From positions 1-64,000 of the IMG/VR virus record IMGVR_UViG_3300020439_000005: DNA of 64,000 nucleotides. One strand, written 5' to 3'. A program made the position numbers and the translations under genes. The DNA comes from a virus. Positions 19,046 through 29,500 of this stretch are shown here, piece by piece (position 1 is the first letter of the stretch; each line of letters begins with the position of its first letter). Under the pieces are notes generated by a model, which searched no databases, had not been told where the DNA came from, and saw only the letters and a list, made by a program, of their open reading frames with translations.

Positions 19046-20616
19046 AGCGTTCGATATTTGGAGAAGAAGCAAGAGAAGCATTGATGCGAGGAATAGACGA
19101 AGTCGCTAACTCAGTAAAACCAACACTAGGACCTGCGGCTCGTACTGTTATACTAGAGAGGCAGTATGGTTCTCCTATCGTCATCAACGACGGTGTGACT
19201 ATTGCCAAGGACATAGATATGAAAGAGGACCCGTATGCTAATCTCGGTGTTCGCTTGATTCAAGAAGCCGCAAGCAAGGCTCAAGATAACGCAGGTGATG
19301 GTACTACTACTGCGTCGATACTAACTCAGTCTCTATGTACGAAGGGGTTAGCCGAGATGAAGACAGGTAGGAATCCAATCCATATCAAAAAGGGATTCGA
19401 TAAGGCGGTCGAAATTGCAGTAAAGGCGATTGAAGACGCATCTCAAGATGTCGACGACGAATCTTTGGTACACGTTGCTACTATCGCCGCCAACAATGAT
19501 GAGATGATTGGTGGTTTGATTGCCGAGGCTTTCGGCAAGGTCGGTCGAGATGGAATCGTCTCGATTGAAGAATCGAACGGTCTCGATACGACGCTCGAAG
19601 TTGTAGATGGTTTGGAGTTTACTAAGGGTCTCCTTAGCCCACACTTCCTCACCGATGAGGAAAAACAAATCTCGATTTTGAAGAATCCGTTGATTTTGAT
19701 TACAGATGAACACATCAAACACGCTCAAGAGATTGTTGATGTTCTGAATTATTCTGCTGAGATGAAAAGACCATTACTCATCGTAGCGGCTAAACTCGAA
19801 GGAGAAGCACTTGCTACACTCGCTTTGAATGCCACACGTGGCGTCCTTGAAGTCGCCGCAGTTGAGGCTCCTTCCTTTGGTAATTCACGTGAAGAAATCC
19901 TCACCGATATTGCTACGGTCGTTGGTGCAGTTCCTATTTTTGCTAGCAAGGGAATGTCGACACAACGGAACGGCATAGAGTCGCTAGGTCGTGCTAGTAC
20001 GGTCAAATGCTCCATGAAGCGAACTACAATAGTCGGTGGAGCAGGTGTTGATTCTGATATTAAGAAAAGACAGGAGGCTTTGATTGCTCAGTCGAAAGAG
20101 GCTGAGACTGATTGGGAAGCCGAGGCTCTGCGAGCAAGAGCGGGCAAGATTTCCGGTGGAGTAGCGGTACTACATATCGGTGGTAAAACAGAAGCCGAGA
20201 TGAGGGAGCGTGTGGCACGTGTCGACGATTCTCTGAATGCTACTAGAGCGGCCCTGCAAGAGGGAATAGTGCCGGGTGGTTCTATCATGTACCTACGTGC
20301 TAGGGATGAGATTCTTGATGCCTCAGATGATGCCGAAGGGGACGTTTGGTTGGGTATGATGATGGTTCACGATGCCTTGAGCGAACCGTTCCATCAGTTA
20401 TGCTACAATGCAGGTGTCGACGGCTCAGAGGCTTTGGATAAGGTCGTCGAGATGAACGACCCTACATACGGTCTGAATGCTAAGACGCTAGAGTACGGAG
20501 ACCTGCTAGAACAGGGAGTCATAGACCCTGCGAAGGTCGTCAAGAACTCACTAGAGACTGCGGCGTCAATAGCGGGTCTCGTATTGACCACCGAAGTTCT
20601 AGTCGCTGAGGACTAG
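19042..20616 (+). CDS. groEL: Group I chaperonin GroEL (Hsp60)
   Basis: 524 residues with the group I signatures: VKPTLGPAARTVIL, the nucleotide site GDGTTTASIL near residue 85, the apical LSPHFLTDEEKQ stretch and a canonical HATRAA-like segment (DDSLNATRAALQEG), followed by VPGGS. It is a group I chaperonin rather than the archaeal thermosome. The C-terminal GGM tail of bacterial GroEL is absent. It is the only operon on the plus strand and converges with the next gene (18-bp tail overlap). Confidence 0.95.
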   Translation: MKRSIFGEEAREALMRGIDEVANSVKPTLGPAARTVILERQYGSPIVINDGVTIAKDIDMKEDPYANLGVRLIQEAASKAQDNAGDGTTTASILTQSLCTKGLAEMKTGRNPIHIKKGFDKAVEIAVKAIEDASQDVDDESLVHVATIAANNDEMIGGLIAEAFGKVGRDGIVSIEESNGLDTTLEVVDGLEFTKGLLSPHFLTDEEKQISILKNPLILITDEHIKHAQEIVDVLNYSAEMKRPLLIVAAKLEGEALATLALNATRGVLEVAAVEAPSFGNSREEILTDIATVVGAVPIFASKGMSTQRNGIESLGRASTVKCSMKRTTIVGGAGVDSDIKKRQEALIAQSKEAETDWEAEALRARAGKISGGVAVLHIGGKTEAEMRERVARVDDSLNATRAALQEGIVPGGSIMYLRARDEILDASDDAEGDVWLGMMMVHDALSEPFHQLCYNAGVDGSEALDKVVEMNDPTYGLNAKTLEYGDLLEQGVIDPAKVVKNSLETAASIAGLVLTTEVLVAED

Positions 20617-21024
20617 CCAACTGTACCAATTCTCTCGGTGCCATGAAGTCGGATTTCCGTTGAAGACCCATGCTCCTTCGTTTCGGTAGTCTCCGGTCCA
20701 AGGAACATTCTCCTTAGTGCAGAGTGTACTGACTACAAAGTTAGCCCACTTGTTTACACTACCGGACCACTTCTCGCCTTCGTGTGAGGGGTGTTGGGTG
20801 ACGACAGTCTCGTTTGGGTTGTTGTGGTCGGTGCATACCCACGCCCAAGGACGCTCGTCGTCGTATGCCGGTGCAGTATAACGTCCATAGACAACCGTAA
20901 AGCCCTCAAAATATAGTGCCCCGTCTCGCATTTCCATGCGTTCGGACCGGCCTACTTCTTCAAGAAGGCCGTTTATTTCAGTCATGATTTCTTCCCGAGT
21001 TGTCGCAAATAACTGTCTGCTCAT
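20599..21024 (-). CDS. Hypothetical protein, 141 aa
   Basis: Behind a class I promoter (22 nt from TATA box to ATG). The protein is Trp-rich (WAWVCTDHNNPNETVV, SWHRENWYSWLVL) and looks globular. Its last codons overlap the end of groEL on the other strand. The family is not recognised; it belongs to the group of isolated accessory genes sharing this promoter. Confidence 0.65.
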   Translation of the reverse strand: MSRQLFATTREEIMTEINGLLEEVGRSERMEMRDGALYFEGFTVVYGRYTAPAYDDERPWAWVCTDHNNPNETVVTQHPSHEGEKWSGSVNKWANFVVSTLCTKENVPWTGDYRNEGAWVFNGNPTSWHRENWYSWLVLSD

Positions 21025-21046
21025 GTTTAACCGTAGGGGGTTGGGG

Positions 21047-21068
21047 TATATAACATGTATGTTTTGTG
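21047..21068 (-). promoter_or_regulatory. Class I promoter
   Basis: CACAAAAC, 7 nt, TTATATA, then 22 nt to ATG 21024. The 14 nt from CACAAAAC to the TATA box are identical to the copy at 16.7 kb. Confidence 0.75.
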
Positions 21069-21070
21069 AA

Positions 21071-24000
21071 TCAGAACCCGAACCTGTTGCTCGAACCTGC
21101 TAGAGCGTCTTGGTCTCCTATCCTTGTGATTAGGGCACCCGACCACGGCCAATACAATGTCGAGCCTCCGTGTGGTGTTCTATACCAACATAGAGGATTG
21201 GCCGACCACGCTAGGTCTAGGTCCGAAGCATTACTGCCCCAAAATCTCTGATACCTTAACTGCGGTTGGTCGTGACTGAAATCCTCTGACCCCGCCATTG
21301 TCTCGGCGGCACCCATTATGTCGAACTTACTTGTGCTAGCGTTCCATTTTATCGACGGAACAGACAACCAACGGACGTTCATAGAACGGATAACATTCTC
21401 AGATGCAGTAGCGGCGTCAAACTCGAACGAAGGAATCCACACTTCCATGAAGTGAGAGCGAGCAGTCCATATTCCGGTAGCGTCTCCGTATGAGAACCCA
21501 ACCGATGAAAGAGTCGCACTATCCGGCACACCGGGCCATGCTAGAGGGTATGGGTCATCGTCTTCGGGTGTAGGCACCGTACTAAACTCGGATGCACTTC
21601 TCCATCTTGCTACAATATGCAATTGACCCTTTCCATTCGTAGTCATTGTTAGGGCTGAGATGTCGAATGGATTTCCTGTTATTGGATGGAATATGTGTTT
21701 GGTTGTTTTGTTGGCTTCTGCTAAGTCACGCTTCGCATCCATGGCTACTATCTTAACGTCATAGACTGTGGTTGAGTAAACGAGCATCAGTCTATCTTCC
21801 TCATTGATTAAAGCATCCCAATAGATTACATTATCAGAAGCCGTACTAATTATGATTGGTGAGTTAAACGAATGAGCGGTGCCACTTGAGAATACACCTT
21901 GGGCTACGAAGATGTCTGAGTCTGCCTCGCTGTTATCAGACTCACGATACAAAATGTACGGCAGGTCATCTCCTCTAAGGCATATCTTAGGTAGGTCAAT
22001 ATCATGGTCAGATGTAGCAGTTCTGACGACTACCCAACGGCCATCATCCCAAGTTCCGGTCTGACCACTAGGCATAGCAACCCATGATTGATTTACTTCT
22101 TTCATAGTATATACTACTGAATATTCATCTGCTGAATCTACGTAGTGTATCGCCGCTAGGTGAAGCCTGTCCTTCGAGTCACAAACCAAAGACGGTTGCA
22201 TTAGATTGTCTCCGGTGCTGAACGGATTGAGAGAACCCGAGATGTTGACGGGCGTCACGGCTGACCAATCCCACTTGTAAACGTGGTCGGGACTACTTGC
22301 CACCATGACTCTATGTGCGTACGTATAGAACAGGCGTCGGTTAGGAACTCCGCTAACCGAAGCGTCACCATCTCTAGCCACTTCGATGACTGCATGAATG
22401 GTTCCGAAAGAGTCGGATGCGAATGCGGCACCGTATATTTTATCGTTAGAATCGAGGGACTGCGAGCCTATTTCACTAATTAACAATACTTCGTCGAGTC
22501 CACTACCCCCACCATTGTTCTCAGAATGTCTGTTCCAAAACAAATCACTTCCCGGTGGCTTGGTATAATGGACGTACGTAGGTTGGTTCCCACGTGATGT
22601 TTTCGTCGAAGGTCCCAAATTGAAATGATGAAGTGTTCCATCTTCGGTTCTCAAGATTCTCTGACCTTTGCCAAGGTACCCACTATGAGCAGAAGTAGCA
22701 TTTGCAGTCGAGTTAGATTCGTCAGTATTAGAAGTTGCATTACTAGCAGTTGGTTTTATGCCACGTGCGTTAACTATGCTTCCACTATCCCAATACGGAC
22801 GAACATGATTGGAGACATGTACTTCAACAGAAGACTTGAGTTGCTCTCCGACTGCTACCCAATCTTTCTTGCTTAGTTCTTGTGTTCTTGCCAACGTCAC
22901 ATGTGGATAACCTGCCGTGTAGACCTTATCCCAATCATAGTCAGACCCCGTCATAATAGGTACTGCACCTGCATGAAAGTGGTCGGTGGGGTGGTTGACC
23001 CAAAAGGCGGATAATGAGTTGCCGCTAACGAATGGTCCACCTATGAGTTCGTCGTCTAGTAGAATGTCGTTGTAAAGCACGTTCCCCGAGTTCGTGGCCC
23101 TTCTTGTAGAACCATCCTTCCATAAGTTAGTCCGTAGGTACGACTGTCCTATGGTGTTTCCATCACCTGCTAAATCAAATCCGCTCAACAAATCAGATGC
23201 TCCCTCAAGATGCAAAGTATCTGTTCGTGAGAATGGAGTTTCTAATTCTAGGTCAAGTGAGCCTTTACCACCTGCTCTAGCCCTCACATGAACTTGCCCC
23301 GGTGCTAAGAGATGCAACGGAATGTCGTAGCCTAGACCACCGTGTACCATCTTCCAAGTTCTGTCTGTTCTGTATGGATGAGTGTTGGTAGACAGCCCAA
23401 AGTGCAAAGGCCCGAAGTGAGAAAACCCACCGAGAGGTCCGACCAATTGTCGACCAACATGTGCCCCACCAACTAAAGAAGCGAATGGTGCGTCAATTGA
23501 CCCTTCGCTATACGAAGTGGTGTCGTAGGAACGTGTGTTGTACAAAGATTCGGGGAAGGCCCATCCCGACCATCCATATTCACAAAACGGACTTGCCGAA
23601 GAACCGAAGTCAGCAAACCCAACCGTAGTCGGTATGAACCTAGTCTTGCGTAGGTGTTGGTATCTATCCACAGCCCATGCGTCTACACCTGCCTTCTCAG
23701 TTGTAATATCATCATAACCATGGTAGTCGACCCTGTCGCACATTTGACGGTATGGGTAGCCATAAAGAATCGTACCATCACTTAGAATATGAGGTAGGCA
23801 CTTTGGTAGTACGGCATGAGAGCAACGTCCTTCGGGGTATGAGCCATAGGTTATCGGTATCGCCCTCTGAGCGGATTCGGGGTACCAATAAGCGATACGT
23901 GAACCGCTCCACCACGTATCTTCTTCAACCCAATTCTGAGTTCCCTTGCTTGCTCCATCAATGGTTGAGTAAGTTATCTCAAACTTGGCTTTGCCCTCTC

Positions 24001-26539
24001 TAACCCTGCCGTTTCTTGCGGGTGTATCGGACCAAAGAAGGACTAGACTTCTTGCACTAGAGTTGGCTACCATCTGACTCCATGTTGGTACATCTCCAAA
24101 GTTAGAACCACCGAATGCGTTGGTAGGGTCGAAGTAATCGTCGTAATTCAGAGCCGTTGGAACTTGGAAATGCCCCGCCGTCTCTGTGCCACTAAGAGGG
24201 TCAGAAGGTGGGGTCTCTCCTTCCCCTTGGTCTATTGCTACACATACTTTCGTAGTAGCGTTGTAATAATATCCCGGAGGACATGGATTAGAGAACCCGT
24301 CGGGGTTGAACGGCCATGCGTTAATGTCGGGTGTTGGATAGTCACCCGAGTTGCTAATCATATCTCGGTGAATAGCGGCCATCATCATTTTTCCATCTTC
24401 CATGATTCGTAGAGATGAACAATGAATAGTTGGATGAAGTAAAGATTCTGCGTAGGAAGTGTGGTCGGGGTGTCTTGCTCTGTCCTTCCTCTCTTGACCT
24501 ATGTATCTCATTAGTTCGACTTGCGGGAATACCCAATCGTGGATAGTCCATTGATACGCTGAATTGGAGATTGTTATTCCTGTTCGGGAGTCAAGGCTCT
24601 CGCTTTTTCCTACTAACAGATTGTACAATGGGTTGTCTGTTGGTGTTGTACTGTCCGTCGTGTACAGAGCGTCATTGTTAGCGGTCCACTTGAAGATGAG
24701 TAGTTCACTCCCTCTCGGATTACCTGCCGCTCCGCTTCCACCATCGGGCCACACCTGCCCTGTGCCCCAAACTTCTGAGTTGAAGTCGCTCGCATCTATC
24801 GCATCTGCTCCAACTAATAATTCTCCACCGTACGCATCTGCGTCCCAAAGGTGACTGATTCCTCCTCTTTGGTAGAATCCTCCCGACTCTACGGTGCCGC
24901 ATAGTTTGGGTATGCGAGTCCAATTTGGATTAGCAAGAGGTCTGAATGGTGTTATCTGATGTAGACCCCATGAGGTCTGACTGACTGCGAAAGTCTGAGC
25001 GGTCGTTCCCAACTTCACACCTGTTAGCGTTGGGTCTAGTCTGAATACTGCATGATAGATAGTCACGCTGTCTTGTGAGTAGTCTGCGTCGATAAATGGT
25101 TCATCCAAAGTGGGGTCATTACGGCTTGTGTAGTCTGCGGTTCCTCCTTCCGATACCGTCTTTGGTGTTGGTACTACGGAGACTAATACGTGATAGTCTA
25201 CTATCGGCTTTCTGAATGATACTCCCTCTACTGTGACGTTCTCATATCGAATCAAAGATGGGACGACTCGAACTCGGGTCGGCACCTTGTCTGCTAGGAA
25301 AGTGGAGGAGATTGCAGTCGTACCATTCCACGCTCCCGTACCCGTAGTATCTCCATAGATACGTCCACCTGCTAGTGAGTAGGTTGACTTCAAACTGTTA
25401 GTGGTGGTGGTGCCTGTATTGTATGATGCCGAAGTATCGACATTTCTTCCGGTTATGAATCTAGTTTGGTTGTCGTTCGTATCTCCTGTGTACCCCGACC
25501 TACGAGCCGCCGTACCTAGAGAATCTTGTAGAGGATGTATTGCACTTCCGTTTGTGTAGTTGTATCGAGAACCTGTGGCTAAGGTATGGTCTGCATACCA
25601 CTTGCCATTTCTCAAAAGGCTTTGACCGGAATGAACCTGTACGTTCAGCCCCGAGTATGTTCCTTTAGTCTCGTCCGTAGGTACGTTGTGAAATGCTGAT
25701 ACTACGAATACGCCATCGTAGCCAATCAAACCACAGGTGTCTAGTACCATGTGGTTTCCCTGTTCAACTCTACCTAGGTCATAAGTTGAGGAACCGTCTA
25801 CAACTAGAGGAACTTGTATCGTCTCATAGTTGGTTAGAATGTTAGAAGTCTCAGTAGCACTCTCTGTACTCAGAGGAGAACCTAATGTTGTACCGGACGC
25901 CAATACAGTTTGACGTGCCCCTAGATTGATTCCCCAAAGAGATGAGCATGCTGTTCCTTGGTTAGTCCTGTTAGTAAGTCCTGTTGTTGTGATGTCGGAC
26001 TTATCCGACACGAATCCTACTGTTGAATATGCGGTGTTGTGAAAAGAACCGAACGATATTCCGAGTCCGTTGGAAGCAATATCAGTAGAAGTGTAGAATG
26101 CTATATTCAACGGAGACCCGTTGGTTGAGGTTCTGCCGAGAGTGAGTTGGTTATCTTGTGCGGGGATTTCAGTTGTGTCTCTCTTGACTGAGAATGTATG
26201 ATTCGCAGGTACGTTGCCTGTGTCTGTTCTTCTCTTGTGTGCCCCGAACCTACCCGGTTCTGTGATGGTCATTACTGTCCCCGATACTGATACCGAGGTA
26301 GCAGATGATGAATGCAGAGAACCTACGACGCTCGCACTTTCTATTTGGCTAGTCTCCAACCAACCGAGGTCGCTGTTCAGACGTGGTGGGGACACGTTGA
26401 GAAGAAGGTCGTATGCGGTGGGGTTTGTTGTTGGGTTCCAAGCATACCGATAAGTCGCTTCGTCATTTACAATAGAGGTTAGAGGAAGACCCGCTTCTGC
26501 ACCCACAGGTGGCTTCATATCAACGGGTGTTCGAGGCAT
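21071..26539 (-). CDS. Giant tail protein, 1822 aa (possible propeller domain)
   Basis: It follows the 1868-residue tail gene with a 3-bp gap and shares its Thr/Ser/Asn/Trp-rich composition, so it is almost certainly a virion protein of the tail tip or fibre. Residues about 1330-1640 contain repeated segments of the type DRLHLAAIHY, DDLPYILYRES and GQLHIVARWR, resembling the blades of sialidase/BNR-like beta-propellers. A short CPPGYYYNATTKVCV segment lies in the middle. The rest is unrecognised. A carbohydrate-binding role at the cell surface is a guess. Confidence 0.75.
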   Translation of the reverse strand: MPRTPVDMKPPVGAEAGLPLTSIVNDEATYRYAWNPTTNPTAYDLLLNVSPPRLNSDLGWLETSQIESASVVGSLHSSSATSVSVSGTVMTITEPGRFGAHKRRTDTGNVPANHTFSVKRDTTEIPAQDNQLTLGRTSTNGSPLNIAFYTSTDIASNGLGISFGSFHNTAYSTVGFVSDKSDITTTGLTNRTNQGTACSSLWGINLGARQTVLASGTTLGSPLSTESATETSNILTNYETIQVPLVVDGSSTYDLGRVEQGNHMVLDTCGLIGYDGVFVVSAFHNVPTDETKGTYSGLNVQVHSGQSLLRNGKWYADHTLATGSRYNYTNGSAIHPLQDSLGTAARRSGYTGDTNDNQTRFITGRNVDTSASYNTGTTTTNSLKSTYSLAGGRIYGDTTGTGAWNGTTAISSTFLADKVPTRVRVVPSLIRYENVTVEGVSFRKPIVDYHVLVSVVPTPKTVSEGGTADYTSRNDPTLDEPFIDADYSQDSVTIYHAVFRLDPTLTGVKLGTTAQTFAVSQTSWGLHQITPFRPLANPNWTRIPKLCGTVESGGFYQRGGISHLWDADAYGGELLVGADAIDASDFNSEVWGTGQVWPDGGSGAAGNPRGSELLIFKWTANNDALYTTDSTTPTDNPLYNLLVGKSESLDSRTGITISNSAYQWTIHDWVFPQVELMRYIGQERKDRARHPDHTSYAESLLHPTIHCSSLRIMEDGKMMMAAIHRDMISNSGDYPTPDINAWPFNPDGFSNPCPPGYYYNATTKVCVAIDQGEGETPPSDPLSGTETAGHFQVPTALNYDDYFDPTNAFGGSNFGDVPTWSQMVANSSARSLVLLWSDTPARNGRVREGKAKFEITYSTIDGASKGTQNWVEEDTWWSGSRIAYWYPESAQRAIPITYGSYPEGRCSHAVLPKCLPHILSDGTILYGYPYRQMCDRVDYHGYDDITTEKAGVDAWAVDRYQHLRKTRFIPTTVGFADFGSSASPFCEYGWSGWAFPESLYNTRSYDTTSYSEGSIDAPFASLVGGAHVGRQLVGPLGGFSHFGPLHFGLSTNTHPYRTDRTWKMVHGGLGYDIPLHLLAPGQVHVRARAGGKGSLDLELETPFSRTDTLHLEGASDLLSGFDLAGDGNTIGQSYLRTNLWKDGSTRRATNSGNVLYNDILLDDELIGGPFVSGNSLSAFWVNHPTDHFHAGAVPIMTGSDYDWDKVYTAGYPHVTLARTQELSKKDWVAVGEQLKSSVEVHVSNHVRPYWDSGSIVNARGIKPTASNATSNTDESNSTANATSAHSGYLGKGQRILRTEDGTLHHFNLGPSTKTSRGNQPTYVHYTKPPGSDLFWNRHSENNGGGSGLDEVLLISEIGSQSLDSNDKIYGAAFASDSFGTIHAVIEVARDGDASVSGVPNRRLFYTYAHRVMVASSPDHVYKWDWSAVTPVNISGSLNPFSTGDNLMQPSLVCDSKDRLHLAAIHYVDSADEYSVVYTMKEVNQSWVAMPSGQTGTWDDGRWVVVRTATSDHDIDLPKICLRGDDLPYILYRESDNSEADSDIFVAQGVFSSGTAHSFNSPIIISTASDNVIYWDALINEEDRLMLVYSTTVYDVKIVAMDAKRDLAEANKTTKHIFHPITGNPFDISALTMTTNGKGQLHIVARWRSASEFSTVPTPEDDDPYPLAWPGVPDSATLSSVGFSYGDATGIWTARSHFMEVWIPSFEFDAATASENVIRSMNVRWLSVPSIKWNASTSKFDIMGAAETMAGSEDFSHDQPQLRYQRFWGSNASDLDLAWSANPLCWYRTPHGGSTLYWPWSGALITRIGDQDALAGSSNRFGF

Positions 26540-26542
26540 GTA

Positions 26543-29500
26543 TCAAGCCCCCAACCCCGCCTCTCGGACGAAGACTGCGGTGTATGGGGTCTGTCCGACT
26601 TCCCCACCTTGTCTCTGATAGTTGAAAGAAATCATACGGCCTACGAAGGTCTTGTTTGTTGCAGTACCCGAGTAGTTCACGGCCTCGTACTCGAACTCAA
26701 CCAATGCTCCGCTCTGCAACAACTCCTCCATGAACTCAATGTCTGTGTTCTCAGTCTCCTTTAGGAATATACCCGCCATCTCGAACTCATCAGTTCTCTG
26801 ACCCTTGTCTGTGACTTCGGGATATACTGCATCGAGTACAGGAGTCTGAGTGAAGTTTGCTGACCTTCTCCTGTTGAAAGACGAAGGTCTAGTGTTCAGA
26901 GTCAGAGGTACAATAAGCGTCGCAGGTAGAACCTTGACTACAACCTTAACGGTAGGCGACGCAGTTCCGTTAGAATCGGTCACTATCAGAGTGGCTTGGT
27001 ACTCTCCGGCTTCTGCATAGGTGTGGTCATTGTATGCAGTTGAACCGCTAACGTCGGAAGACCCGTCACCAAACGAGAATGCGTAGGTACTCAGAGATGC
27101 TGAGGTATTGATGCTGTAAGATGAGGTACCATCGAATCTGATTGCTTGACCTGCTCTAACCATAGTTGGTATCGCACGTAGTACGGCGACAGGAGCGGCG
27201 TTCGTGATAGTGTATGTGATAGTGGGGTCTGATGCAACAGACTCAACGTCGTTATCATCTTTGACGTAAGCCTTGACGTTCCTAGTCCCCGACGTTGTAC
27301 TATACACGTGCGAGATGTCTTGAGTTATCGAATTAGCCGGTGTCTTGACTTCGACCCAACCACTATCTGTACCGTCTCCATACTCGACCTTGATTTCCTT
27401 AATCTTCCTGTCTGCGTCGGTGCTAGAGCCTGTGACTCTGAAGGTCACTACATGCCCTACCTTGGTTGTGAATGATGTATCACTTGAGCCTACGCTTGTT
27501 GCCGTACTAGCGTCGTATGAGTTGCTAACCACGGCTACATCAGCGTCCGGCTTGACGTTGTATTCTATGTCCCATTGTGTTATGGTTGGAATAGCGGACC
27601 AATCAATCGGATGATGCAGGGTATCAGAGACGGAGGGGATGTAGAAAAGATACCTAATGACGAATCCGTCTGTTATGGCTGTCGTGTCGAGGTCTGTTAG
27701 GTCTAGGGTACCAAACCCACCTGTGAATGTAATAGTCCTCTCCTCGTAGCCCGGAATGACCGTAGAAGCCTCTTGGTCTATGGTGGCTACCGTTGGTGGT
27801 CGTAGTAGTGTGACTCTCAAGTCCATTCCCCTAGATGTATCGACGTTTTCTGCATAGATGTTGAGCGACGTGTACTTCCCGACGTTTGTTGCGGGTTGTT
27901 GTTTGATTGTATCTACGGTGAAAGGTAGCATGTTTGCGGTAGGCAACTGACGGAGAGTCATAGAGTCGATTTGTAAGTCTTGGTTAGACTTCTGCAAAGT
28001 TGGGTTAGTCAATCGAGTTATCTCGCCCTTCGAGTCAAGGTGTTCCGTAGGTGAAGCGGGTACATGTGCAAGAGTTCTTGCCGGATAGTAAAACCAATCT
28101 CGGTTTCCGTCGCTACCATCATACCCGCCGAGTACGCTCGTCTCTATCGCATCTCGATAGATTGGTTCACTTTCCATGGCTACTAGAACATGGAATGTGT
28201 CTCCATTATTTGATGAAGAAAGCGAAGGGGTGAAGTTTGCATCAATCCATGTGAAGTTTGAAATTATTAACTGATTACTTGTGACTGAGAATGTTCCTTT
28301 TCCAATATACACATTACTTGTCTTGAGGTTCGCTAGTGATGTTGCTACAACAAAATACTGATTGTTTGCCTCGTCCAACCCCGTTATCTTAGTCCAATCT
28401 GCACTTGCGTCTGTTGATGAATTGAAGTTGATTATTGTTGGACTTGTAGTGTGGGTGTAAGTCATAGGACCTACGTAGTAATTGTAGCGGGCACCCTCAT
28501 ACGAGCCATGACTTAGTCTATCATCTCGATTGTAGTCTCTTAGCCCTGTGTTCATTACTGCGGGGTCTCCTTCCAACCAAAAGTCCGCCCATTCTTCAGT
28601 ACCGGCTGATGGATATGCAATAGGGGTTCTAATTGGGAATGTTGCTATGTCGCACATCTTGATGCTCATAGCCCAAACGGGGATTCGACATGACCTGTCG
28701 GTACCGACTACTTCGCCGTTCCACATGAACGTCATTCCTTTCTCATTGAAGATTGTCCGTAGGGTGTTGGTTCCTTGAGCGAATGAAAAATAGTTGGAGG
28801 TTCCAAATCCACTTCCTAATTTTCCGAATCCTCCTGTGCCGGGTATGTCGAACTTGTCGTTGCCGTCGACGTCGACAAAGCCCGTCCATGTCCCATCAGT
28901 TGTAAGGTGTGGTGCCCCACCCGTCATCCATACTGCGGGTCTGTTGAAGGTCGAGAGTGGAGGGAATGATACTGTGCTTTTGCTGTTGGCTAGTGGGTTG
29001 TAGGCATTAGTAGTAATAACGGTGTTCTGAGCGTTAGGCGTATGATTCCAAAACAACCTACGCATGTTGTGTAAACCGGGTACCTGCCTGTAAGTACCCG
29101 AAGTAATATCGGTATTGTCTGCGGTTGGTGTTGTACCAAAGAATCCGCCCCTCCTATAACCGAGATTGGTTCCGCTATGTTGGAAGGAACTCATAGCAAG
29201 TGAGAATACTCCGACTTCTCCATCTGTGCCTATTGTGCTAGACCCAAACTTCGAGTCTCCGAAGAACTCAAGGTCATTCGATGTACCACCCAATGAAGTT
29301 CCACTAACTGATAGTGGTGCCCTGTATTGAGTCACACCATCTATGTCTACACCATCCCATATCGGCTCTATTCCCATGCCGTAGTTCTGAGCCGGTGTGT
29401 CTACGACCATAGAGTGTCGACCGAATACAGGATGGGATTCGTTGCCGTCGAACTCGATTAATACCATGCGGTTCGCTTGGCTCGGGAAGTGTGCGGTCAA

